From contig JBKPHM010000006.1 in assembly GCA_046729855.1 (NCBI GenBank), positions 1-5,505 of the forward strand: DNA of 5,505 bases, written 5' to 3'. How positions within the stretch are numbered: position 1 is the stretch's first letter; each line of letters begins with the position of its first letter. Made by a program: the position numbers and the translations under genes. Of this stretch, positions 1 through 5,358 are shown piece after piece. Below the pieces are notes generated by a model that saw only the letters and a program-made list of their open reading frames with translations, had not been told where the DNA came from and searched no databases. This stretch comes from DATHSY01 sp046729855 (lineage in GTDB: Bacteria; Actinomycetota; UBA4738; HRBIN12).

Positions 1-654
1 GGCGAGACGGTCGGGGAAGCAAAGTGGGCCGCCCTGCGCGAGCTCGAGAAGCTGCAGCCGGGAATCGACAAGTCGAGCGTTCGCTTCCAGGTCGTCTCCG
101 AAGGCGAGCGTGGGATCCTCGGCGTCGGCTACTCACCCGCACGGGTCGTGGCGATGGTCGAGTCCGACGGGGAGCAACCGTCGCCCACTGCCGCCGCGGA
201 GTCGGAGCCGGCCGCCCTCGTTCGCGATCTGATCGCCAGGATCACCTCGTCGCTCGGAACCTCGTGCCGGGTCGAGATCTCAGAGCACGGGGGCTCGCTG
301 GTCGCGACGTGCACCGGGCGCGACCTCGGCCTGCTGATCGGGCGCCACGGCCAGACGATCGATGCGATCCAGTACCTCTGCAACGCGATCCTCGCGCGGG
401 AAGGCGTCGGCGTCTCGGTCGTCGTCGACGCTGCGGGCTACCGGGCTCGCCGCGAGGCGACACTTGGCTCGCTGGCCACGAGTGCGGCCGAGCAGGCGCT
501 CCGGACCGGGCAGCGCGTGGAGCTCGAGCCGATGACGGCAGTCGAGCGGAAGATCGTCCACCTGAGGCTTCAGGACTTCGCCGGGGTCGAGACGACGAGC
601 GAAGGCACCGAGCCGAACCGCTTCGTGGTTGTCCTTCCGGCCGGTGCCGAGTAG
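1..654 (+). CDS. khpB: KhpB/Jag RNA-binding protein (Jag_N, KH and R3H domains), 5' end cut by the window
   Basis: The reading frame is open from base 1, so the true start lies before the window; 217 residues and the TAG stop are visible. Seen: an N-terminal Jag_N-type segment at residues 1-52 (GETVGEAKW near its start, then GILGVGYSPARV), a KH domain with the GxxG loop as GRHG at residues 114-117, and a C-terminal R3H domain whose RxxxH signature is Arg183 to His187. A methionine at base 148 could be mistaken for the start, but it would remove the clearly conserved Jag_N part. Family knowledge: KhpB (also Jag or EloR) is a cytoplasmic single-stranded RNA-binding protein, often a partner of KhpA, and affects cell elongation and division in Gram-positive bacteria. 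It normally follows yidC near the origin, so yidC and rnpA are expected just to the left. The end overlaps rsmG, which suggests translational coupling. Confidence 0.95.
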   Translation, partial: GETVGEAKWAALRELEKLQPGIDKSSVRFQVVSEGERGILGVGYSPARVVAMVESDGEQPSPTAAAESEPAALVRDLIARITSSLGTSCRVEISEHGGSLVATCTGRDLGLLIGRHGQTIDAIQYLCNAILAREGVGVSVVVDAAGYRARREATLGSLATSAAEQALRTGQRVELEPMTAVERKIVHLRLQDFAGVETTSEGTEPNRFVVVLPAGAE

Positions 655-1291
655 CTGGGGCAACCTCCCGGTTTCCCCAGACCCCTTCCACCTGTCCCCT
701 GACGCGGACGAGCGCCTTCAGCGCTGGCTCAACGCAGTTTTCGAGGCTCCGGGGCTGACGTCGCTGCGCGACCTCGACGAGGCGCGGTGCGTCCTGCTCG
801 AGGACAGCCTGCGCGGGGCCGAGATCGTGAGCGAGTTCGAAGGACCGATCGTCGACGTTGGCTCCGGCGGCGGCGCGCCGGGGATTCCTCTCGCCGCCGC
901 GCTGCCGGATCGCGACGTGACGCTGCTGGAGGCCGAACGGCGAAAGGTGGAGTTCCTCCGGCGGTGGGAGGCCGAGCTTCCGAACGTCCGGGTCGTGTGG
1001 GGGCGGGCCGAGGACCAGGAGACGGATCGGTTCGGCGTCGCCGTCGCAAAGGCGCTCGCTCCGCCGCCGGTCGCTGCCGAGTGGTGCCTGCCGCTCGTTG
1101 GGAGCCGCGGAGCGGTTGTGCTCTGGGTCGGCCCGACCGTGGAGGTCGACCGGGTGGCGCGCGTCGCCGAGCAGCTTGCGGGCTCGCCGCCTGAGCTGCG
1201 CGACGGGCTGCTGGTGATTCGGAAGGTGGGACCGACGCCGAAGGGGTTCCCGCGGCGTGCCGGAATGGCCAGGAAACGTCCGTTGGCCTGA
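629..1291 (+). CDS. rsmG: 16S rRNA (guanine-527-N7)-methyltransferase RsmG (GidB)
   Basis: This enzyme uses S-adenosylmethionine to methylate N7 of G527 in 16S rRNA; in other bacteria its loss gives low-level streptomycin resistance. With the TTG at 629 it has 220 residues, near the usual family length. Seen: a LTSLRDLDEA segment at 43-52 matching the family's LTSVRD region, the SAM-binding glycine motif VDVGSGGGAPGIPL at 75-88, an acidic strand end LLEAERRKVEFLRR at 99-112, and the family's C-terminal end GFPRRAGMARKRPL. The start is uncertain. TTG 629 and GTG 644 are both in frame, neither has a clear Shine-Dalgarno, and no ATG, GTG or TTG follows until well inside the conserved part. Both starts overlap khpB (by 26 or 11 bases), so expression probably depends on coupling. 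Residues 9-23 are encoded by a 44-bp repeat that recurs after parB and look like a non-family extension. Confidence 0.95.
   Translation: MSFRPVPSSWGNLPVSPDPFHLSPDADERLQRWLNAVFEAPGLTSLRDLDEARCVLLEDSLRGAEIVSEFEGPIVDVGSGGGAPGIPLAAALPDRDVTLLEAERRKVEFLRRWEAELPNVRVVWGRAEDQETDRFGVAVAKALAPPPVAAEWCLPLVGSRGAVVLWVGPTVEVDRVARVAEQLAGSPPELRDGLLVIRKVGPTPKGFPRRAGMARKRPLA
653..696 (+). repeat. 44-bp direct repeat, copy 1, over the khpB stop and rsmG start
   Basis: Bases 653-696 match 3002-3045 at 43 of 44 positions in the same orientation; the only difference is C at 677 against G at 3026. The identity stops abruptly on both sides. In the rsmG frame this copy encodes SWGNLPVSPDPFHLS. It is not a known insertion sequence end that I can name; a dispersed REP-like element is one possibility. 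Confidence 0.9.
655..680 (+). promoter_or_regulatory. Stem-loop directly after the khpB stop, inside the rsmG 5' coding region
   Basis: CTGGGG (655-660) pairs with CCCCAG (675-680), and AACC (662-665) pairs with GGTT (670-673). A single C/T mismatch lies between the two stems and the loop is TCCC. The structure begins on the base after the khpB TAG. There is no T-run after it, so it is not a classical intrinsic terminator. It could pause ribosomes, protect the khpB mRNA end or tune rsmG initiation; its function is inferred, but the pairing is seen. Confidence 0.6.
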
Positions 1292-1387
1292 GTAGCCTCG
1301 CCCTGTGCTCCTTCGGACAATGTCATCCGCACCCTGGCTTGCTTTTCGCTCGCCAGGAACGCGGCAACATCACCCGAAGAAGCACTG
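1292..1387. other. rsmG-parA intergenic gap with two short inverted repeats
   Basis: These 96 bases carry no gene. CCTGGC at 1333-1338 is inverted as GCCAGG at 1352-1357, and a small palindrome GACA-A-TGTC lies at 1316-1324. Either could be an operator or mRNA structure ahead of parA, but both are short enough to arise by chance. I see no convincing -35/-10 pair, no parS-like sequence and no strong Shine-Dalgarno before the parA ATG; the closest is a weak GAAGAAG about 6 bases upstream of it. Confidence 0.35.
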
Positions 1388-2137
1388 ATGGCTATCTACG
1401 CCCTCGCCAACCAAAAGGGCGGAGTCGGGAAGACGACCACGGCCGTCAACCTGGCCGCCTGCCTGGCCGAGGCCGGCGAGCCGACGCTGCTCGTCGATCT
1501 CGATCCGCAAGGCAACGCGACCTCGGGACTGGGGGAGCGGGCGAACGGGATCTCGAGCTTCGACCTGCTCGACGGCGCGCCGGCGAGCGAGCTCGCCGCC
1601 CGCACGCGGTTTGCCAACCTGGAGCTGATCCCGTCGCGCTCGGACCTCGCCGGTGCCGCCGCCTCGCTTGCGCTTCGTAGCGACGCGGAGCGCTATCTCG
1701 CCGAAGCATTACGGCCTACCGCCGCGCGCTACCGCTACGTCTTCCTCGATTGCCCTCCCTCGCTCGGACCGCTGACGGTGAACGCGCTGGCGGCGGCCGA
1801 CCGCGTGCTCGTTCCCGTTCAGGCGGAGTACTACGCCCTCGAGGGTGTCGCCCAGATCCTCGGCTCGATCGAGACCATTCGCGCCCGGCTCAACCCGCGA
1901 CTGACGCTCGCCGGCCTGTTGCTGACGATGGTCGACCGCCGCACGCGCCTGGCGGCCGACGTCTCGGCCGAGCTGGAGCGCCATTTCGGGGAGCTCCTCT
2001 TCAGGACCCGCGTGCCGCGGTCCGTTCGCATCGCGGAGGCGCCGAGCCACGGTCTCCCGGTGATCGCCTACGACCGGCGCTCCTCGGGCGCCGACGCCTA
2101 TTGGAAGGTGGCGATGGAGCTTGTCGAGCGCAGCTGA
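1388..2137 (+). CDS. parA: Chromosome partitioning ATPase ParA (Soj)
   Basis: ParA is a deviant Walker ATPase that, when ATP-bound, dimerises on the nucleoid and is released by ParB, moving newly copied origins apart. Seen in the 249 residues: the deviant Walker A motif KGGVGKTT at 10-17 with the signature lysine Lys10 as well as Lys15, the A' motif LLVDLDPQGNAT at 34-45, and Walker B FLDCPPSLG at 119-127. The length matches chromosomal Soj/ParA proteins (about 250-260), and there is no N-terminal DNA-binding helix-turn-helix of the kind plasmid type Ia ParA proteins carry, so this is the chromosomal type. The ATG is chosen because the family sequence starts two residues later (IYALANQKGG). 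parB begins inside its last codons, so the pair is one transcription unit. rsmG ends 96 bases upstream. Confidence 0.97.
   Translation: MAIYALANQKGGVGKTTTAVNLAACLAEAGEPTLLVDLDPQGNATSGLGERANGISSFDLLDGAPASELAARTRFANLELIPSRSDLAGAAASLALRSDAERYLAEALRPTAARYRYVFLDCPPSLGPLTVNALAAADRVLVPVQAEYYALEGVAQILGSIETIRARLNPRLTLAGLLLTMVDRRTRLAADVSAELERHFGELLFRTRVPRSVRIAEAPSHGLPVIAYDRRSSGADAYWKVAMELVERS
2105..2111 (+). promoter_or_regulatory. Ribosome binding site for parB, inside the end of parA
   Basis: AAGGTGG differs from AAGGAGG by one base and ends 9 bases before the TTG at 2121. It supports that rare start codon over any downstream start such as the ATG at 2184, and it lies wholly within parA coding sequence. 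Confidence 0.6.
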
Positions 2138-2981
2138 CCCGGCTCCCGCCCGCCGAGGACTCGGCCGTGGGCTCGAGATATTGATGGGCGGCGGACCGAC
2201 CACCGAGCTCGCGCACCTACCGCTCGATCACCTCCACCCGAACCCGCGCCAGCCTCGTCGGCGGTTCGACCACGAGGCGACGGCTGCGCTCGCCGAGTCG
2301 GTGCGGGCGCAGGGCCTCGTCCAGCCGGTCGTCGTCCGCTCCCGCGCCGCCGGCGGCTACGAGCTGATCGCAGGCGAGCGGCGCTGGCGGGCGGCCCGCG
2401 AGGCCGGTCTGGAGACGATTCCGGCGATCGTCCGGGAGACGGGCGATCGAGACGCGCTGCTGCTCAGCCTCGTCGAGAACGTCGCGCGGGAGCAGCTCAC
2501 ACCGGTCGAGGAGGCGCGTGCCTACGCGCTGCTCCTGGACGAGTTCGAGCTCGGACTGGGTGAGATCGCTGAGCGTGTGGGCCGGTCGAAGCCGTCAGTC
2601 TCGAACCGGATGCGCCTGCTCGATCTACCCGAGGACGTGTTGGCGATGCTCGAACGCGGAGAGCTGACCGAGGGTCACGCCCGGGCAGTCCTCGCCGTCC
2701 CCGATCACGACGAACGCCGGCGGCTGGCCCGGGAGATCGTGCGTCGCGGCCTCTCGGTCCGCGAGGCCGAGCGCGCGGCTCGCTGGGCGGGCGCGCGCCG
2801 GAAACCCCGGCGTGCCCGCGTGCCGGCCGACCCGGTTCTGGCCGACCGTGTGCGGACGGCGGCCGAGCGATTGACCGGCCGCTCGGTCCGGCTGACGGCG
2901 AGCAGGCTCGAGATCTCGTTCGCCGACGAGGTCGAGCTCGCGGAGCTAGCCGAAGCGCTCGAAACCGCACTGCTCCATTAA
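2121..2981 (+). CDS. parB: Chromosome partitioning protein ParB (Spo0J), CTPase and parS-binding
   Basis: ParB binds parS sites near the origin, spreads as a CTP-gated clamp, loads SMC and stimulates ParA ATPase. It has 286 residues from a TTG start, typical of chromosomal ParB. Seen: the basic ParA-interacting N-terminus RRGLGRGLEILMG at 11-23; the N-terminal domain from about 33 with the CTP-binding region LIAGERRWRAA at 82-92; the ENVAREQLTPVEEA motif at 119-132; a central helix-turn-helix around 146-166 (IAERVGRSKPSVSNRMRLL); an Arg-rich linker; and a C-terminal dimerisation domain ending LAEALETALLH. The TTG is preferred because the RRGLGRGL motif must be included and a good ribosome binding site lies 9 bases upstream. 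It overlaps parA by 17 bases. No parS consensus is visible in this window, so its sites must lie elsewhere near the origin. Confidence 0.97.
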   Translation: MSSAADPAPARRGLGRGLEILMGGGPTTELAHLPLDHLHPNPRQPRRRFDHEATAALAESVRAQGLVQPVVVRSRAAGGYELIAGERRWRAAREAGLETIPAIVRETGDRDALLLSLVENVAREQLTPVEEARAYALLLDEFELGLGEIAERVGRSKPSVSNRMRLLDLPEDVLAMLERGELTEGHARAVLAVPDHDERRRLAREIVRRGLSVREAERAARWAGARRKPRRARVPADPVLADRVRTAAERLTGRSVRLTASRLEISFADEVELAELAEALETALLH

Positions 2982-3001
2982 CGAGGCAGGCACTTGCTTC
3001 G

Positions 3002-3045
3002 AGCTGGGGCAACCTCCCGGTTTCCGCAGACCCCTTCCACCTGTC
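3002..3045 (+). repeat. 44-bp direct repeat, copy 2, between parB and tRNA-Ile
   Basis: This copy matches 653-696 with one substitution (G at 3026). It starts 20 bases after the parB stop and ends 29 bases before the 3' end of the tRNA gene on the opposite strand. The same frame as in copy 1 stays open and would read SWGNLPVSADPFHLS, but no start codon or ribosome binding site makes it a gene. The substitution puts a G opposite G in the copy 1 hairpin stem. Confidence 0.9.
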
Positions 3046-3061
3046 TGCGATGCATGCAGAC
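3043..3061 (-). terminator. Stem-loop downstream of tRNA-Ile, possible terminator
   Basis: GTCTGC at 3043-3048 pairs with GCAGAC at 3056-3061 around a 7-base loop. It lies 13 bases beyond the tRNA 3' end on its strand and has no T-run. A second GCAGAC at 3026-3031, inside repeat copy 2, can compete for the same GTCTGC. A small ATCGC/GCGAT hairpin (3063-3075) sits between it and the mature tRNA end. A termination or 3' processing role is inferred. Confidence 0.4.
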
Positions 3062-3074
3062 GATCGCTACGCGA

Positions 3075-3148
3075 TGGGCGATCGTGGATTCGAACCACGG
3101 ACCTCCGCCTTATCAGAGCGGCGCTCTAACCAACTGAGCTAATCGCCC
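3075..3148 (-). tRNA. tRNA-Ile, anticodon GAT
   Basis: The - strand folds into a full cloverleaf of 74 bases. The acceptor stem GGGCGAT (3148-3142) pairs with ATCGCCC (3082-3076), with discriminator A at 3075. The D arm contains AGCTCAGTTGGTTAGAGC. The anticodon stem CCGCT/GGCGG has one G-T pair around the loop CTGATAA, which places anticodon GAT at 3114-3112. The T arm is CGTGG-TTCGAAT-CCACG. The terminal CCA is not encoded (the bases after the discriminator are TCG), so it must be added by the nucleotidyltransferase. This tRNA reads isoleucine codons ATC and ATT. It stands alone here, without a neighbouring tRNA-Ala or rRNA genes, and no intron is present. Confidence 0.98.
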
Positions 3149-3158
3149 GCGAGCGACG

Positions 3159-3164
3159 ATGGTA
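3159..3164 (-). promoter_or_regulatory. Possible -10 element for tRNA-Ile
   Basis: On the - strand TACCAT fits the TAnnnT pattern and lies 10 bases before the mature tRNA 5' end, a good distance for a very short leader. I see no convincing -35, so this is a weak call. Confidence 0.3.
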
Positions 3165-3202
3165 GCGCAAGGCCCTCCGCTTTCCGGGCAGGACCCCCGG
3201 GC

Positions 3203-3208
3203 TATCAT
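3203..3208 (+). promoter_or_regulatory. Possible -10 element for the DUF151 gene
   Basis: TATCAT is one base from TATAAT and lies 27 bases before the ATG at 3236. It stands out in very GC-rich DNA between two divergent genes. TTTCCG at 3181-3186, 16 bases upstream, is a poor -35 match. A ribosome binding site GGAG follows at 3221-3224, 11 bases before the start codon. Confidence 0.4.
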
Positions 3209-3235
3209 CCGAACAGGCCTGGAGCCTCTTCGCCT

Positions 3236-3733
3236 ATGTTTGAGATGGTCATCTACGGGGTCAGCTTCGACTTGGTCGGCAAGCAGCCGATCGTTCTTCT
3301 CAAGACCGCGGATGGAAACAAGTTCCTCCCGATCTGGATCGGGCATCCCGAGGCGGCCGCGATTCTGATGAAGCTCCAGGGCGCCGCGACACCGCGCCCG
3401 ATGACCCACGACCTCATGGCGGACATGCTCGAGCAGCTCGATGCCGAGGTCACGCGGATCACCGTCACCGAGCTCCGCGACAACACCTTCTACGCCAGCA
3501 TCACGGTCCAGCAGAACGGCTCCGAGATCGAGATCGACTCGCGCCCCTCGGATGCGATCGCGATCGCCGTCCGGGCCGAAGCGCCGATCTATGCCGCCGA
3601 GCGTGTGATCGAAGAGTCCGCGATCGAGTTCGAGGGCGAAGAGGTGAACGAGGAGGAGATCGTCGACGAGTTCCGCAAGTTCCTTGACGACGTCTCGCCC
3701 GACCAGTTCGCCGTCGGCGACGAAGAGAACTAG
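3236..3733 (+). CDS. Bifunctional nuclease (BFN/DUF151) domain protein
   Basis: The 165-residue product matches the DUF151 or BFN family over nearly its whole length. Seen: the opening strands FEMVIYGVSFD at 2-12, the FLPIWIGHPEAAAI block at 30-43, the THDLMADMLEQL helix at 57-68, and the family's most conserved stretch IDSRPSDAIAIAVR at 100-113 followed by APIYAAERVIEES. The last 35 residues are strongly acidic, with many Glu and Asp. Family knowledge: a plant homologue has been reported to have DNase and RNase activity, but for bacterial members the role is poorly defined, so the nuclease name is inherited rather than shown here. ATG 3236 is chosen for its GGAG 11 bases upstream; ATG 3245 is possible. 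There is no signal peptide, so it is cytoplasmic. It is transcribed divergently from tRNA-Ile and is probably monocistronic, since the next gene is convergent. Confidence 0.94.
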   Translation: MFEMVIYGVSFDLVGKQPIVLLKTADGNKFLPIWIGHPEAAAILMKLQGAATPRPMTHDLMADMLEQLDAEVTRITVTELRDNTFYASITVQQNGSEIEIDSRPSDAIAIAVRAEAPIYAAERVIEESAIEFEGEEVNEEEIVDEFRKFLDDVSPDQFAVGDEEN

Positions 3734-3759
3734 TACCGCTCGAGAGCGAGTGCGATCCG

Positions 3760-3786
3760 CCGCCGGAGCGGGGCTTTGCCCGGCGG
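3760..3786 (+). terminator. GC-rich stem-loop after the DUF151 gene, probable terminator
   Basis: CCGCCGG at 3760-3766 pairs with CCGGCGG at 3780-3786, starting 26 bases after the stop. An alternative inner stem GGGC-TTT-GCCC lies at 3771-3781. No T-run follows, as is common for high-GC actinobacterial terminators. Confidence 0.5.
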
Positions 3787-3806
3787 GAGGCTTACAAAGC
3801 GCAAAG

Positions 3807-3849
3807 AACAGCGGACGCAGCAGGCGCAATGCCGGCTCCGTCCACTGTT
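3807..3849. repeat. 43-base imperfect palindrome in the convergent spacer
   Basis: AACAGCGGACG (3807-3817) pairs with CGTCCACTGTT (3839-3849) at 10 of 11 positions. Inside it, GC-A-GGC (3820-3825) pairs with GCC-G-GC (3831-3836) around a GCAAT loop. The whole element is one long stem with small bulges. It could be a terminator, a REP-like palindrome or a small structured RNA; I cannot tell which. Confidence 0.5.
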
Positions 3850-3880
3850 GACTGGAGACTCCGCTCGCAAGGAGGGGGCT

Positions 3881-3907
3881 CGTGGGGGCACCAGGGGTTC
3901 CCCCACG
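3881..3907 (-). terminator. Stem-loop terminator of the binding-protein operon
   Basis: CGTGGGGG (3881-3888) and CCCCCACG (3900-3907) form a perfect 8-bp stem with an 11-base loop. It starts 4 bases beyond the TAA of the - strand binding-protein gene. After it, in that direction, comes a C/T-rich stretch (AGCCCCCTCCTT) rather than a clean T-run. Position and stability make this the most convincing terminator in the window. Confidence 0.65.
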
Positions 3908-3911
3908 CCCT

Positions 3912-5309
3912 TTAGATCTTCTTCCGCGCCCTCCACTTGTTGAAGATCTTCGAGATGCTGCGGTGGGCTGCCCGCATCGCCTCGTCCGGGCTCATCTCGT
4001 CCCTGGCCACGCGCGCGAACATCTCCGGGATCACCCACTTCGAGAACACCTCGTCGATCGCGGCGTTCGAGTAGCCGGGGTAACCGACGTTGAAGGTGTA
4101 CTTCTTGGAGATCTCGTCGAGGACCGTGTACCGGCCGCGAAGCTCGTTCGGGTAGTCGGTCTGCTTCGCCAGTCGGACTTTGATGTTCGAGACCGAGCGC
4201 GGGAAGGTGGGGAAGTTGTAGAAGTAGCTGTTCAGGAAGTGCCCGGTGTACTTGGTGCCGATGTCGACCAGGTACTTCTTTGCAGCCGCCTTGTTCTGGG
4301 CGAACTTCCAGATCACGTAGACGCCCATCACGTGCTCGAGCCCTCGCCGTGGAGCCGGCCCCTTGGCGATCGGCAGGATGCCGATGTCGTTGTTGAAGCG
4401 GAGATCGCGCTGCTCCGCGCTTCGGGCGATCGAGATCGCATTCAGCGCCAGGGACAAGCGGCCGGCGAGGAACTCGTCGTTGTTCGACGAGGCCGTCCAG
4501 GCGAAGACCGAGTTGGTCATGCCACGCTTGTAGAGGTCGCGCATGAACTTGAGTGCCTCGATCGTGCCTTTGTTCTTGATCGCGACCCGCGCGTCCTGGG
4601 TCTGGATGAACGAGCCGAAGTTCATCAGCAGCGCGATCAGCGCCATGTTCGAGTCGAGCTCGTTGGACATCCCGATCCCCACCGGGTTGCCCATCGCCTT
4701 CAGCTTCGGCGCCGCCTGCCGGATGTTCTCCCACGTGGTCGGCCTGAGCCCCACCTCGCCCCACAGGTCCTTGCGGTAGTGAATCGGGTCGGGCACGTAG
4801 TTGTCGGCGAAGCCGAAGTACTTCTTCGTCTTCGGGTTGTACGTGCTCCTGTGGCCGACGGTGCCGAGCTTGCCGACCTTCTTCTGCACCTGGCTGACGA
4901 CATCGTTGAGAGCGACGACCTGGTCCTCGTACGCCGCCGGCGGCGACAAGAACTGGAAGAGGTCGTGGCCGCTCCGCGAGGCAACTTGCGACGCCGCGAT
5001 CGTGGGCAGCTGCGCGAGATTGACGTGGTCGACCTTGACCTCGGTGTCGTTCGCCTGGCCCCAGCGCTTGACCCAGACGTTGTCGAACCACGTGTCGTAC
5101 TTGGGGACGAAGTGGCTCCACTGCATGATCCGGAGCGTTCCCGCCAGCTCCTTGTGCCGGTACTTCGGTACCCCGGCCACCGCAGTCTTGACGCCGGTGC
5201 TCCCGTAGACGAGCACGACGGCGCCGAGACCGGCGCGGCGAATCAGTTCGCGTCTCGTGAGCTCGTCGTGGACCTGCGACATGTCCACTCGCTCACGCCG
5301 GTCCTTCAC
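3912..5309 (-). CDS. ABC transporter extracellular substrate-binding protein, sugar type, Tat-exported
   Basis: This 465-residue protein belongs to the family 1 (SBP_bac_1/8) solute-binding proteins, which capture a ligand outside the membrane and deliver it to an ABC permease. Seen: a twin-arginine motif TRRELI at 18-23, a hydrophobic stretch at about 26-40 and an AVA cleavage site ending at residue 45, with no lipobox cysteine; then GTLRIMQWSHF from 57, GHDLFQF at 114-120, the family-typical KDLWGEVGLRPTTWENI stretch from about 180 leading into AAPKLKAMGNPVGIG, and EFLAGRLSLALN at 279-290. The C-terminus is rich in Lys and Arg. The start is GTG, set by a perfect GGAGGT 7 bases upstream; an ATG nine codons later lacks one. 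The permease gene ends 49 bases upstream, so they form one operon. The ligand cannot be read from the sequence; sugars are most usual, but polyamine-like or other ligands are possible. Confidence 0.95.
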   Translation of the reverse strand: MKDRRERVDMSQVHDELTRRELIRRAGLGAVVLVYGSTGVKTAVAGVPKYRHKELAGTLRIMQWSHFVPKYDTWFDNVWVKRWGQANDTEVKVDHVNLAQLPTIAASQVASRSGHDLFQFLSPPAAYEDQVVALNDVVSQVQKKVGKLGTVGHRSTYNPKTKKYFGFADNYVPDPIHYRKDLWGEVGLRPTTWENIRQAAPKLKAMGNPVGIGMSNELDSNMALIALLMNFGSFIQTQDARVAIKNKGTIEALKFMRDLYKRGMTNSVFAWTASSNNDEFLAGRLSLALNAISIARSAEQRDLRFNNDIGILPIAKGPAPRRGLEHVMGVYVIWKFAQNKAAAKKYLVDIGTKYTGHFLNSYFYNFPTFPRSVSNIKVRLAKQTDYPNELRGRYTVLDEISKKYTFNVGYPGYSNAAIDEVFSKWVIPEMFARVARDEMSPDEAMRAAHRSISKIFNKWRARKKI

Positions 5310-5316
5310 TCAGACC

Positions 5317-5322
5317 ACCTCC
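5317..5322 (-). promoter_or_regulatory. Strong Shine-Dalgarno of the binding-protein gene
   Basis: GGAGGT on the - strand, within AAGGGAGGTGG, sits 7 bases before the GTG at 5309. It fixes this start and suggests high translation of the binding protein relative to the upstream permease, as is usual in such importers. Confidence 0.8.
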
Positions 5323-5358
5323 CTTGAGACGTTTAGGACATTCTCCCTTTTTCACACT

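Noticed and set aside
148..654. The ATG at 148 as the start of khpB
   Set aside because: The frame is open to base 1 and encodes the Jag_N domain upstream, so 148 is an internal methionine.
24..758. A 244-codon + strand frame over khpB
   Set aside because: The khpB frame carries the Jag_N, KH and R3H motifs; this frame is an Arg-rich shadow without motifs.
3002..3074. A remnant of a second rsmG 5' end after parB
   Set aside because: Only the 44 bases are shared; nothing after them resembles rsmG and nothing before them resembles khpB.
3002..3148. Repeat copy 2 plus tRNA-Ile as an integration (att) site
   Set aside because: The repeat does not overlap the tRNA gene, the tRNA 3' end is not duplicated elsewhere in the window, there is no integrase, and the DNA between the repeats is core genes.
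3730..5121. A 463-codon - strand frame overlapping the binding-protein gene
   Set aside because: It is in another frame of the same strand, with a composition (Arg, Gly, Pro, Gln) typical of out-of-frame high-GC DNA. It also runs through the spacer hairpins.
3882..5327. A 481-codon + strand reading frame covering the binding-protein gene
   Set aside because: It is the antisense shadow of a clear family member with a Tat signal and a perfect ribosome binding site. Its product is Arg/Val/Asp-rich, low in complexity and without recognisable domains.
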